From Kushneria phyllosphaerae (lineage in GTDB: Bacteria > Pseudomonadota > Gammaproteobacteria > Pseudomonadales > Halomonadaceae): a stretch of DNA of 64,000 bases. The stretch is from assembly GCF_900312995.1 (NCBI RefSeq), contig NZ_ONZI01000002.1:682001-746000 (forward strand), written 5' to 3'. This document shows, in pieces, positions 1-8,344 of the stretch. Numbering within the stretch: the first letter of the stretch is position 1; every line of letters begins with the position of its first letter. Made by a program: the position numbers and the translations under genes. The notes below the pieces were generated by a model. The model was not told the origin of the DNA and ran no database searches. It saw only the letters and a list, made by a program, of their open reading frames with translations.

Positions 1-1286
1 GCCGGGTCCACCAGAATATGCAACGCCTTGTCGATCAGTTGCTGGCTGAGCTGATGGATCAATCCGGTGGATTCTGCCGCCTCGATAAAGGCGCCGGGCA
101 TGGCAATGCCCTCCTCCCCATCGCGCAGACGCATCAGCGCTTCAAAGGCGACCACCCGCCCGCCCTCACTGACACTGACAATAGGCTGCAAAAAGCAGAG
201 CACGCCATCACAGGCCAGTGCCGCACGGATCAGCTGTTCACCGCGGCGAGCTCGCGCGGCCTGCGTCTGAAGCTCGTCGGTGTAATAATGAATTCCCCCC
301 ACCCCGGCTCCCGAGGCGTTTGTAATGGTCAAACGTGCCTGTTTTCTCAAGGCCTTGACGTCATCACTGCTGCCGGACTCGAAAGGGACAACCCCCACCA
401 CATGGGACAGCCACACACGCCCCGTGTGGGTTTCCAGCGGCAGGCTCAGCATCTGCTGGATCGGCTCGACCAGGCGCGCCATGGCCTTTTGATCATGAAA
501 GGGAGTGACGAGTGCATAGCTGAAATCGGGCAGCGCCATCAGCCGACCGGCCGGCAGCAGTTCCGCCAGCAGCTCGGCGATGCGGATCTCGAGTTCGCGG
601 GTATTGTTGAAGTGCTCGGACTCGCTCAAAAGCGTGGCATTGACCAGGGTGATCTTGACCAGTGCGTGGCGCGCGCCCGGCGCATCCCCAATAGCGTCCT
701 CCAGAAGCTGATCAAGCAGACTGGAATTACCAAGGCCCGTGACCGGATCACGATAGCGTTCGTGGGTAATATCACTGAGTACCCCGGTCAGCCCCGGCTC
801 CCCAGCCTGATCATGGCTGATCATGCGAAGGCGCACGAAACGCCACTGCCCCAGCCCATCCAGAAGGCGAAATTCGATTTTCGACAGCCCATGGATAGCG
901 GCCGCCTGATGACACAGCGCCTGCACCCGGTCGCGGTCCTCGGGGTGCAGCTTCTGGCACCACTGGGCCAGCAGGAGGGGTTTGACGTTGTCGTGATACA
1001 GCGTTTCCCAGCGTGATGACAGCGTCAGGGCATCGTCCTGGGCCTGCCAGTGCCAGATAACGTCATGTTCACACAGCAGCATGCGCTCATGTTGAGACAG
1101 GGAAATATCGTCCGAAGACGGGCGAAACACTTCCGGCACCGAGGATGTACCGAGCAGTTCCAGCAGGGTGTTACAGCAGGTCGACAGGTGAGCAAGTCTT
1201 TTCTCGTCAGGCGACGTCGACCCTGCCGCCAGCTCATCGGCCAGATAACGAATATCGTGACATAATGCCTGCACCGTACGACCCAT
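1..1286 (-). CDS. PAS / degenerate GGDEF / EAL signalling protein (3' end cut by window edge)
   Basis: This is a cyclic-di-GMP signalling protein read leftward and truncated by the window start. Reading from the ATG at 1286 gives an N-terminal helical part, a PAS-like domain (WHWQAQDDALTLSSRWE onwards), a GGDEF-type domain opening with GLGNSSLLDQLL, and the start of an EAL domain with the FEALMRLRD signature. The usual GGDEF signature is replaced by ALPDF (in GRLMALPDFSYALV), so diguanylate cyclase activity is unlikely, while the EAL Glu is present. I infer a c-di-GMP phosphodiesterase or sensor. Most of the EAL domain lies outside the window, so its catalytic residues cannot be checked. A second in-frame ATG lies 12 bases upstream (1298); I prefer 1286 because a GGGG stretch precedes it at good spacing. 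No membrane segment is seen in the part present. Confidence 0.82.
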   Translation of the reverse strand, partial: MGRTVQALCHDIRYLADELAAGSTSPDEKRLAHLSTCCNTLLELLGTSSVPEVFRPSSDDISLSQHERMLLCEHDVIWHWQAQDDALTLSSRWETLYHDNVKPLLLAQWCQKLHPEDRDRVQALCHQAAAIHGLSKIEFRLLDGLGQWRFVRLRMISHDQAGEPGLTGVLSDITHERYRDPVTGLGNSSLLDQLLEDAIGDAPGARHALVKITLVNATLLSESEHFNNTRELEIRIAELLAELLPAGRLMALPDFSYALVTPFHDQKAMARLVEPIQQMLSLPLETHTGRVWLSHVVGVVPFESGSSDDVKALRKQARLTITNASGAGVGGIHYYTDELQTQAARARRGEQLIRAALACDGVLCFLQPIVSVSEGGRVVAFEALMRLRDGEEGIAMPGAFIEAAESTGLIHQLSQQLIDKALHILVDP

Positions 1287-1342
1287 GGCGCACCCCATAA
1301 ATGTTGTTGCTGACTGACGACGGGCCGTATCGTGCAGGGCTC

Positions 1343-1364
1343 GTCACCCTTTTCGACGGGTGAC
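1343..1364. repeat. Short inverted repeat in the divergent intergenic region
   Basis: GTCACCC and GGGTGAC flank an 8-base loop between the divergent EAL-protein and K+-channel genes. It could be an operator or a transcript hairpin. There is no T-run, so it is not a convincing terminator. Confidence 0.35.
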
Positions 1365-1506
1365 CCGAGACACTACAGGCGATAGCCATCGAGTGTGTTG
1401 CTGTATTTAACGGCGGGGGCTGCGTTTGCTGAAGCGTCGTGGCATGATTTTTGACGTTTTGCCCGGGCACACACGCGACTGACCCAACAAAAACTTCGGA
1501 GCGCCG

Positions 1507-2508
1507 GTGAGCAGTGAACCCCACAAAAAGCAGATGACGCTTCGCGAGCGTATTTTTCAGATCATTTTTGAATCGGATACGCCGGCCGCCAAGGGCTTCG
1601 ATATCGCCCTGATCATCATGATCGTGACAAGCGTCATCATCATTTTGCTCGACAGCGTCGTCAGCCTGAAAGCGCGCTACGGTGAGGCCTTTTTGATCGC
1701 CGAATGGACCTTTACAGGCATTTTTACGGTCGAGTACCTGCTGCGCCTTTACTGCCTGAATCGTCCCTGGCGTTACGCCCGCAGCGCCTACGGCATCATT
1801 GATCTGCTCAGCATCCTGCCCTCATGGCTGAGCCTTTTGATCCCGGGGTCTCAGGCAATGCTGGTCATCCGGGTGTTGCGCGTCATGCGGCTTTTCCGAG
1901 TACTGCGCCTGATGGAGTTTGTCGGCGAGGGGCATCTGCTGCTTGAGGCGCTGGAGCGCAGCCGGCAGAAAATTTTAATGTTTTTGATGACCGTCATGTC
2001 GCTGGTCATCGTCTTTGGGGCACTGGTCTATCTGATCGAGCCGGTCGAGGCCGGGTTTACCAGCATTCCCAAATCCATCTACTGGGCCGTGGTCACCCTG
2101 ACTACCGTGGGCTATGGCGACATTTCCCCTATCACACCGCTGGGGCAGTTCATCTCGGCAATGATGATGATTCTGGGCTATTCGATTCTGGCCGTGCCCA
2201 CCGGCGTGTTCTCGGCCGAAGTCATGCGCTCGATTCAACGCAATCACTACTCCGACGAGGCCTGCCCGGGCTGTGGTCACGAAGGTCATGAGCGCGATGC
2301 CAAATACTGCCGCCTTTGCGGCAACTGGCTCAACGAAGAGGACGATGATCCCAGGCGAAAGGAGATCGACGAGGAAATCGAAACGCTAAAAAAAGAGCGC
2401 GAAGCCCTTGATGAGGAAACGAAACGACTGGAGCAGGAGCGCGACGGCACTACTCCCTCCCACGATGGCAGCGACGGTCCGGATGGACATGCCCCCCCCC
2501 CCGAATGA
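1507..2508 (+). CDS. Voltage-gated-type potassium channel (ion transporter, 6TM)
   Basis: The product is an inner-membrane K+ channel of the voltage-gated ion channel superfamily. Visible features are a cytoplasmic N-terminus, hydrophobic segments S1-S3, an S4-like arginine-rich helix (VIRVLRVMRLFRVLRLM), a pore loop with the K+ selectivity filter TVGYGD at residues 200-205, and the final pore helix. After the membrane domain comes a small zinc-ribbon-like motif (CPGCG...CRLCG, from residue 253) and an acidic coiled-coil tail. The start is GTG at 1507, chosen because CGGAG precedes it by 6 bases. The annotated stop at 2506-2508 falls directly after a run of 11 Cs (2492-2502). With one C fewer the frame would continue in the same acidic, hydrophilic style to a TAA at 2570-2572, so the C-terminus is uncertain. 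Confidence 0.9.
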   Translation: MSSEPHKKQMTLRERIFQIIFESDTPAAKGFDIALIIMIVTSVIIILLDSVVSLKARYGEAFLIAEWTFTGIFTVEYLLRLYCLNRPWRYARSAYGIIDLLSILPSWLSLLIPGSQAMLVIRVLRVMRLFRVLRLMEFVGEGHLLLEALERSRQKILMFLMTVMSLVIVFGALVYLIEPVEAGFTSIPKSIYWAVVTLTTVGYGDISPITPLGQFISAMMMILGYSILAVPTGVFSAEVMRSIQRNHYSDEACPGCGHEGHERDAKYCRLCGNWLNEEDDDPRRKEIDEEIETLKKEREALDEETKRLEQERDGTTPSHDGSDGPDGHAPPPE

Positions 2509-2591
2509 AAACGATGATTCGGATAAACGCGGCAGCCCGGATTCGAATGACCTTCCTCCGGACCAGCGATAAAAGTTGCCTTGCCGTCATC

Positions 2592-2623
2592 AAAGGAGCT
2601 GCAGGCAGGCCTGCAGCTCCTTT
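2592..2623. terminator. Bidirectional hairpin between the convergent K+-channel and yciO genes
   Basis: A perfect 14-base inverted repeat, AAAGGAGCTGCAGG / CCTGCAGCTCCTTT with a 4-base loop, ends in a short T-run on both strands. It is placed to stop transcription from both converging genes. Confidence 0.75.
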
Positions 2624-2652
2624 GTGGTCAGCGATGGCCTCAAAACAAGGCG

Positions 2653-3273
2653 TCAGGAAAAGGCGCTGGTATCGCCTCGCCCCTGACGCAGCACCTCGGG
2701 CGGCAGGGTGCGCATGTCCAGTACCGTGGTCGGCTCCATCGAACAGGCGCCCCCATCAATGATGGCATCAAGCTGCGAGCCAAAGCGGTCACGAATCTCT
2801 TCGGCATCCGTCATGGGCTGCGTCTCACCCTGAGCGATAAAGGTCACGCTCATCAAGGGCGCGCCGGCGGTTTCCAGAATGTCCCGGGTGATCCGGTGAT
2901 CGGGCACGCGAATTCCGATGGTACGACGCTTGGGATGCAGCAACAGCCGCGGGACCTCATTGGTCGCATCAAGAATGAAGGTATAGGCCCCCGGGGTGTA
3001 GGCCTTGAGCACGCGAAAAATCGGGCTGTCCATGCGGGCGTAGGTGCCGATCTCGTTGAGATCGGGAAACATCAACGTGAAGTTGTGCTTGTCATCAAGC
3101 CCACGCAGCCGCTTGATCCGCTCCACACCCTTTTTGTTGCCCGGCAGACAGCCCAGCGCATAGCCGGAATCGGTCGGATAGGCGATCACCCCACCCTTTT
3201 CAAGAATCTCGCGCGTCTGGGTTAAAAGGCGCTTTTGCGGGGTTTCCGGATGCAGGGTAAAGAACTGGCTCAT
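2653..3273 (-). CDS. yciO: YciO-type Sua5/YrdC/YciO-family protein
   Basis: This 206-residue protein belongs to the Sua5/YrdC/YciO family, whose best-known members make threonylcarbamoyl-adenylate for the t6A modification of tRNA. The start MSQFFTLHPETP and the motifs YPTDSGYALGC, HNFTLM and KRRTIGIRVPDH match the YciO branch. YciO itself is a paralogue with a less settled biochemical role than TsaC. The chosen ATG at 3273 has GGAGAG six bases upstream; an in-frame extension of 8 codons looks like leader sequence. It is co-directional with the PHP phosphoesterase gene 33 bases upstream, the same pairing seen in enterobacteria (rnm-yciO), so the two are probably co-transcribed. Confidence 0.88.
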   Translation of the reverse strand: MSQFFTLHPETPQKRLLTQTREILEKGGVIAYPTDSGYALGCLPGNKKGVERIKRLRGLDDKHNFTLMFPDLNEIGTYARMDSPIFRVLKAYTPGAYTFILDATNEVPRLLLHPKRRTIGIRVPDHRITRDILETAGAPLMSVTFIAQGETQPMTDAEEIRDRFGSQLDAIIDGGACSMEPTTVLDMRTLPPEVLRQGRGDTSAFS

Positions 3274-3306
3274 GGATATCTCTCCTGGGTCTGGCAAAAA
3301 TGGCGC

Positions 3307-4263
3307 TTACGGCCTTTTAAAGGCGGGTATCAGCCGCGGATGCTGCCAGATGGGCACCAGCTGACTGCGAGGCACGGTACTCAGGGTGCCCGGAGCCAGC
3401 GCCCCGCCCTGATAGTGAAAGTCACTGCCCAGCGAGGCATAAAGCCCTCGCTTGACCAGAAGCGAGGCAAGGTCACGGCTGCGGTCATCATTTTGATAGC
3501 CGCTGATCAGCTCGGCACCCTCGCCGCCGAGTTCGGTGAACTCATCCAGCAAGAGTCCCAGCCGCCGCCGGGTCAGCCCGTAGCGCAGCGGATGGGCCAC
3601 CACCGCCACAGCACCGGCCTGGCGAATGCCTTCAAGCGTTTCTTCCAGTGTGGGCCAGTGCACCTTCACATCGCCAGTCTTTCCCGCGCCCAGATAGCGC
3701 TTGAAGGCCCGCATCATGTCCGGCACAAGTCCTGCCTCGACCAGCGCCCGGGCAAAGTCGGGTCGCCCCAGCAGCCGGGCGTCCGGGTTCTGTTCGCGCG
3801 CGCGCGCCAGGGCGTTTTCCAGGCCAACCTTCTCAAGCCGGGCGGCGATTTCCAGTGCGCGGTCATGACGGGCCTGAGCCAGACGTTCAAGCAGTGCCAT
3901 CATGGGTGCCCGGGCCGGGCCATGCCACAGCGCGACCACGTGAATACCCACGCCCTGCCAGCGGGTGGACAGCTCCACGCCGGGCACCAGCGTCATGCCC
4001 AGCGCCCGGGCCTCGTGTGCTGCCGCCTCGACGCCATCGATGGTATCGTGATCGGTCAGCGCCGCGCACGACAGGCCACGCTGATGACACAGGGTCATTA
4101 GTGCCTGCGGCGAGAGTCTGCCGTCGGAGGCCGTGGAGTGCATGTGAAGGTCGATATGGCCGGCCTGCTCGAGCGTCATGCCAGGGTCAAAGGATGACGG
4201 TTTGGCGCCAGGAGATGACGATCCGGGGTCAGACGATGACGAGATGGTATCCTGCGCGTTCAT
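3307..4263 (-). CDS. PHP-domain phosphoesterase (RNase AM / TrpH-YciV family)
   Basis: The product is a cytoplasmic metal-dependent phosphoesterase of the PHP family. Metal-ligand motifs appear in order: HIDLHMHSTASDG (HxH), LTDHDT, PGVELST, AHPLRY and the C-terminal SDFHY. The E. coli member trims the 5' ends of 23S, 16S and 5S rRNA and was earlier reported as a 3',5'-nucleoside bisphosphate phosphatase; the same function is inferred here from family and gene order. At 318 residues it is slightly longer than the roughly 290 typical of the family, because about 35 Ser/Pro-rich residues precede the PHP domain. The start at 4263 is preceded by GAGAGG at close spacing. The open frame extends further upstream, but those codons do not resemble the family. 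Confidence 0.85.
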   Translation of the reverse strand: MNAQDTISSSSDPGSSSPGAKPSSFDPGMTLEQAGHIDLHMHSTASDGRLSPQALMTLCHQRGLSCAALTDHDTIDGVEAAAHEARALGMTLVPGVELSTRWQGVGIHVVALWHGPARAPMMALLERLAQARHDRALEIAARLEKVGLENALARAREQNPDARLLGRPDFARALVEAGLVPDMMRAFKRYLGAGKTGDVKVHWPTLEETLEGIRQAGAVAVVAHPLRYGLTRRRLGLLLDEFTELGGEGAELISGYQNDDRSRDLASLLVKRGLYASLGSDFHYQGGALAPGTLSTVPRSQLVPIWQHPRLIPAFKRP

Positions 4264-4444
4264 TGGCCTCTCGGTAGCAGCAAAATCAGTGGCAGCGAAG
4301 TCTGCATGGTATAACGGCGTCGCCGGCTTATAGCGCGTGACGTCCGTGAATGCGGGCATGTTGCGCTGCGTGCCCCAAAGAATCAATGAATGCCCGTTTT
4401 TACCCCAAAGCCCTGCCCGCTGGCCCTTTTCAGGAGTGTTGTGT

Positions 4445-5020
4445 ATGAAAATGCTGATCGACTTTCTGCCGATCGCCATCTTCGTTCTGGTCTATCAGAT
4501 GACCAAGGATATCGTGCTGGCCACGGCCGTACTGATTCCGGCCACCATCGCCCAGGTCCTTTTTACCTGGTGGCGCTGGCGCAAGGTCGAAAAGATGCAT
4601 CTGGTTACCCTGGCGCTGGTCGTGCTGCTGGGCGGCGCTACCGTCATTCTGGGAGATGGCGACTTCATCAAGTGGAAGCCGACCGTGGTCAACTGGCTCT
4701 TTGCCGTGGCCTTTCTGCTGTCACCGCTGTTTGGGGGCAAATCGCTGATTCAGCGAATGATGGAAAAGAACATGACCCTGCCGGCCCCGGTCTGGATGCG
4801 TCTGAACCTGGCCTGGGTGGTCTTCTTTCTGGCCATGGGCGCGATCAACATCGCGGTGTTCATGCATTTCAGCGAGGAAGTCTGGGTCAACTTCAAGCTC
4901 TTTGGCATGATGGGCCTGACGATCCTGTTCATTCTCATCCAGGGCGTTTATCTGGCCCGCCACATGCCCGGTGAGGATGAGGCGATCAGGGACACCAGCA
5001 CCGACACAAAGGAGAAGTAA
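4445..5020 (+). CDS. yciB: Inner-membrane septation protein A (YciB/IspZ family)
   Basis: This 191-residue integral membrane protein matches the YciB/IspZ family, which is linked to cell-envelope integrity and normal septation. The start [17 protein letters not shown] is typical of the family. About five hydrophobic segments follow, with the conserved stretches FKWKPT-like ([11 protein letters not shown]) and [12 protein letters not shown]. The ATG at 4445 is chosen because AGGAG precedes it by 8 bases; the longer open frame would add 36 unlikely residues. The yciI gene starts 2 bases after the stop, and the PHP/yciO pair lies divergently upstream. This yciB-yciI neighbourhood is common in gammaproteobacteria. 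Confidence 0.92.
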   Translation: MKMLIDFLPIAIFVLVYQMTKDIVLATAVLIPATIAQVLFTWWRWRKVEKMHLVTLALVVLLGGATVILGDGDFIKWKPTVVNWLFAVAFLLSPLFGGKSLIQRMMEKNMTLPAPVWMRLNLAWVVFFLAMGAINIAVFMHFSEEVWVNFKLFGMMGLTILFILIQGVYLARHMPGEDEAIRDTSTDTKEK

Positions 5021-5022
5021 GC

Positions 5023-5322
5023 ATGCTTTACGCCATTATCGGAGAAGATGTGGATGAAAGCCTTGCAGCGCGGCAGAGCGTGCGCCCCGAGCACCTGGCG
5101 CGTCTGGAGGCCCTGCGTGATGAGGGTCGTCTGGTGCTGGCCGGCCCGTTTCCGGCCGTGGACGGCTCCGACCCGGGCAATGCCGGCTTCAGCGGCAGCC
5201 TGATCGTGGCCGAGTTTGATTCCCTCGAGCAGGCTCGCGCCTGGGCCAATGATGATCCCTACGTCGGCGCCGGTGTTTATGCACAGGTTAGCGTCCGTCC
5301 GTTCAAAAAAGTGCTGCCCTGA
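5023..5322 (+). CDS. yciI: YciI family protein
   Basis: A 99-residue cytoplasmic protein with the dimeric alpha/beta-barrel fold of the YciI/DGPF family. Seen features are the N-terminal strand [10 protein letters not shown], a conserved His followed by the helix [20 protein letters not shown] and the C-terminal ...[22 protein letters not shown], where the Asp-Pro pair is the family hallmark. The biochemical role of YciI is not established in general; some relatives are catabolic enzymes. It starts 2 bases after yciB and is surely in the same operon. Confidence 0.9.
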   Translation: MLYAIIGEDVDESLAARQSVRPEHLARLEALRDEGRLVLAGPFPAVDGSDPGNAGFSGSLIVAEFDSLEQARAWANDDPYVGAGVYAQVSVRPFKKVLP

Positions 5323-5357
5323 TTTTTAAAGGGTCCGTATTTGCGGGGCTCGCACAC

Positions 5358-5402
5358 GCTTATCCACAGGTTTTCTGTTATGCACACTCCGCGTGGATAA
5401 GC
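5358..5402. promoter_or_regulatory. Pair of inverted DnaA-box-like sites
   Basis: The intergenic region contains a perfect consensus DnaA box TTATCCACA (5360-5368) and, 25 bases away in inverted orientation, GTGGATAAGC (5393-5402). Together they form a 10-base inverted repeat, GCTTATCCAC / GTGGATAAGC. They may be DnaA-binding sites controlling mnmC or a DnaA-titrating site. No AT-rich unwinding element or dnaA/dnaN gene lies nearby, so this is not oriC. Confidence 0.45.
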
Positions 5403-5516
5403 CTGTGACAACATTGTGCGATCCCCGCGAACACATTGCGCAAAGCGTGATGGTGGCAGGCCTGCCAGAAATCGTTCACTTTTTGATCACCCCTGATCTT
5501 TCCCCGGTATTGTCCC

Positions 5517-7541
5517 TTGCCCTCTACTCATTCCCCGGCACCGTTCGCCCTTCAGCCGGCACAGCTTCACTGGCGCGACGACAATGCGCCTGAAGCCGTT
5601 GACTACGGCGACGTCTACTTCTCGCGTGAAGACGGTCGACGCGAAACCGAACATGTCTTTTTAAACGGCAACCATCTGGCCGCGCGCTGGCAGGACTGGC
5701 CTCATGCCCGCCCCTTTGTCATTGGCGAGACCGGCTTTGGCAGCGGTCTCAACGTTCTGTGCGCCGCCCACGCCTTTCTGGCGCAGGCGCCGGACAGCGC
5801 CCGCCTGCATGTGATCTCCACCGAACAGCATCCGTTCACGGCTGAGGACCTGGCCCGCGCGCTGGGCCATCATGAGGATTTCGCCGATCTGGTCAGCACC
5901 CTGATCGCGCAGTGGCCGCCAGCCCTGCGCGGTGTTCACCGCCTCACCCTGCACGCACGCGTGACGCTGGATCTTCACTTCGGGGATGCGGCCGAAAGCC
6001 TCGAACAACTGGAAGGCCGGGTGGATGCCTGGTTTCTGGATGGCTTTGCGCCGTCCAAAAACCCCGCCATGTGGTCGGAGGCCCTGTTTGCGGCTCTGGC
6101 CGGGACCAGCCGCGAAGGAACGACGCTGGCGACCTTCACCTGTGCCGGCGTGGTCAAGCGGGGGCTGCGTCAGGCCGGCTTCGAGATCCAGAAGGTGCCG
6201 GGCTTTGGCCGCAAGCGCGAGATGCTCAGCGGCCACATGCCGACCTCGCCACCCCTGCATGCCCGCCAGCAGGCGCGACGACGCCTGACTCCCTGGGTGA
6301 TCGATGCCGCACCGCGACCGGCCGAACAGGATGATCATATTGCCGTGATCGGTGCCGGCATTGCCGGTACCAGCACGGCCCACGCGCTGGCCCAACGCGG
6401 GCGGCGCGTGACCCTGATCGACCCGAACCCACCCGGCAGCGGCGCTTCGGGCAATCGTCAGGGCGCGCTCTATATTCGCCCGGCGGTCGAGGTCAACGAT
6501 CAAAGCCGGTTCTATCTCGCCGCGCTTCAATACACGCAGCGCTTTTTAACCCGGATCGATCCGCAACGTTTGCTGTGGCACCCGACTGGCGTGCTGCAAC
6601 TGGCCACCAGCGAGCGCGAGGCCGAGCGCCAGCAGCGCTGTCTTGGTCACTGGCAATGGCCCGAGAGCGTGGTGCGCGGCGTCTCACGCGACGAAGCCGA
6701 GCGGCTGGCCGGCCAGCCGCTGGCCGAGAACGTGCGTCACGGCCTGTATTACGCCGGCGCCGGCTGGGTGCGCCCGGACCGTCTCTGTGCCCAACTGGCC
6801 GAGACTGACGGGATTACCTGGCACCAGGCAGCACTTGAGGCGCTGACCTCAACGGATGCGGGGCATGATTTGACGCTCAGCGATGGGACGCACCTGCGTG
6901 CCGACCACGTGGTGCTGGCCTGTGCCGACGGCGCCAACACACTACCGGCGGCGTCCTTTCTGCCGCTGCAGGCCGTCCGCGGTCAGGTCAGTCACTATCA
7001 ACTCGATGAACAGGGCCAGGCCCTGTCGCCGCACTGTGTTGTCTGCGCCGGCGGCTATGCTCCACCGGCCCGGGAAGGGGTGCAGAGTCTGGGGGCATCG
7101 TTTTCCCCCAATGACCGGGACCTGTCACTGCGCGACGAAGACGATGCCTTTAACCTCGGCGAGCTTGATCACACCCTGCCCGAGCTTGCCCGGGCGTTAC
7201 GGAATACCCCTGCACTGCCCTCGCGCAGCGGGCTTCGATGTGCCAGCCCCGACAAGTCCCCCTACGCCGGCGGTCTGCCGCAGAGCGAACACTGGGAGAC
7301 GGCCTATGCCTGTCTGGGGTTTGATGCCACGCGCGTGCCGGACACGCTCGGGTACTACCAGTCGGGGCTATGGGTGACGCTCGCCCATGGCTCACGCGGG
7401 CTGGTCAGCGCGCCGCTCATTGCCGAGCTTCTGGCCTCGCGCATTTGCGAAGAGCCGCTGCCGCTGCCCGGGCCGCTGGTGGATCACCTCAACCCCGGGC
7501 GCCGCCTGATTCGCGCCATCATTCGCCGTGAAACGTCGTGA
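5517..7541 (+). CDS. mnmC: Bifunctional tRNA mnm5s2U34 biosynthesis protein MnmC
   Basis: This cytoplasmic two-domain enzyme completes 5-methylaminomethyl-2-thiouridine at the wobble position of certain tRNAs. The N-terminal SAM-dependent methyltransferase (MnmD part, roughly residues 1-240) shows DYGDVYFS, the SAM loop GETGFGSGLNVL, and DGFAPSKNPAMW. The C-terminal FAD-dependent oxidoreductase (MnmC part, from about residue 275) shows the dinucleotide-binding motif VIGAGIAGTSTAHAL and ends with THPGSRG-like AHGSRGLVSAPL. The total of 674 residues fits the fused family. The start is a TTG at 5517; no in-frame ATG exists between the upstream stop at 5484 and the conserved domain, so the true start may be TTG or the CTG at 5493. 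Confidence 0.92.
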   Translation: MPSTHSPAPFALQPAQLHWRDDNAPEAVDYGDVYFSREDGRRETEHVFLNGNHLAARWQDWPHARPFVIGETGFGSGLNVLCAAHAFLAQAPDSARLHVISTEQHPFTAEDLARALGHHEDFADLVSTLIAQWPPALRGVHRLTLHARVTLDLHFGDAAESLEQLEGRVDAWFLDGFAPSKNPAMWSEALFAALAGTSREGTTLATFTCAGVVKRGLRQAGFEIQKVPGFGRKREMLSGHMPTSPPLHARQQARRRLTPWVIDAAPRPAEQDDHIAVIGAGIAGTSTAHALAQRGRRVTLIDPNPPGSGASGNRQGALYIRPAVEVNDQSRFYLAALQYTQRFLTRIDPQRLLWHPTGVLQLATSEREAERQQRCLGHWQWPESVVRGVSRDEAERLAGQPLAENVRHGLYYAGAGWVRPDRLCAQLAETDGITWHQAALEALTSTDAGHDLTLSDGTHLRADHVVLACADGANTLPAASFLPLQAVRGQVSHYQLDEQGQALSPHCVVCAGGYAPPAREGVQSLGASFSPNDRDLSLRDEDDAFNLGELDHTLPELARALRNTPALPSRSGLRCASPDKSPYAGGLPQSEHWETAYACLGFDATRVPDTLGYYQSGLWVTLAHGSRGLVSAPLIAELLASRICEEPLPLPGPLVDHLNPGRRLIRAIIRRETS

Positions 7542-7584
7542 CGACGCCTTGCAAGCGTGCAGCACACCATGCCAGAGCGGGGCG

Positions 7585-8292
7585 TTAGTTGACGATGCGC
7601 TCGAGCGCCTCGCGATCCAGACAGCGGTAGGAGAACGAGGGCCGCCCGACCTGACCGTAGGCGAAGGATTCGGTGAGCAACCCCAGGTTGGCCAGATATT
7701 TAAGGTATTTGCGTATCGACACCCGGGACATGCCGGCCACCTCGGCCAGCCCTTCGGTGGAAAACTCGTCCTGAGACAGTGCCAGAATGGCCTCACAGAC
7801 CTGCGCCAGACTGTGGGCGGTCAACCCCTTGGGCAGGCCGTTAAGGCGCCGGGGAGCATTACTGTCGGCGCGAAACAGGGTATCCAGCGTCTGCTGATCC
7901 ACCTGATCACTCAGGATGTCGAGCGCGTCGCGGCGCTGCCGGCAGGCCTCGAGCGCCTCGCGAAAGCGTTTGAACTCAAAGGGCTTGATCAGAAAGTCGT
8001 TGACCCCCAGCCGGCGTGCTTCGCGCACGGTCTCGGTTTCCGAGGCGGCCGTAATCAGGATGATATCAGTGTCGATATTACGCTCGCGCAGCCAGCCGGC
8101 GACTTCGAGGCCGCTGCGCTTGCCCAGATAGACATCCAGCAGCACCACATCGATGGTCTCGCGTTCCAGCACCACCAGTGCTGTGGTGACGTCGGTGCAG
8201 CGTCCCACCAGCTCCATGTCGCCGACCCTGGTGAGGTAGTCGACATTGAGCTTCATGACCATCGGGTCATCTTCTACGATCAGTACTCTCAT
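7585..8292 (-). CDS. Citrate/malate-type response regulator (CitB/DcuR family)
   Basis: This 235-residue transcriptional regulator is the partner of the sensor kinase encoded just upstream. An N-terminal receiver domain opens with MRVLIVEDDPMVMKLN and holds the phospho-acceptor Asp in VVLLDVYLGKRSG; the C-terminal third has a helix-turn-helix of the CitB/DcuR type (STEGLAEVAGMSRVSIRKYLKYL). Known family members activate uptake and metabolism of citrate, malate or fumarate. The likely target is the 2-hydroxycarboxylate symporter gene at 10357. The ATG at 8292 is chosen because it begins the receiver domain; the Shine-Dalgarno sequence is weak, and the sensor stop is 53 bases upstream. Confidence 0.88.
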   Translation of the reverse strand: MRVLIVEDDPMVMKLNVDYLTRVGDMELVGRCTDVTTALVVLERETIDVVLLDVYLGKRSGLEVAGWLRERNIDTDIILITAASETETVREARRLGVNDFLIKPFEFKRFREALEACRQRRDALDILSDQVDQQTLDTLFRADSNAPRRLNGLPKGLTAHSLAQVCEAILALSQDEFSTEGLAEVAGMSRVSIRKYLKYLANLGLLTESFAYGQVGRPSFSYRCLDREALERIVN

Positions 8293-8344
8293 GCGTGGTT
8301 GCTCTTGCACCTGATGAATACGCAGGCCCTGCCGGCGTGTTGGG

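Noticed and set aside
18-1016. Long + strand open frame of 332 codons
   Set aside because: It is antisense to the PAS/GGDEF/EAL gene, whose - strand translation shows recognisable domains; the + strand product resembles nothing and results from high-GC codon bias.
5323-5516. Chromosome origin (oriC)
   Set aside because: Only two DnaA-like boxes, no AT-rich unwinding element, and no dnaA, dnaN, gidA or rpmH neighbours.
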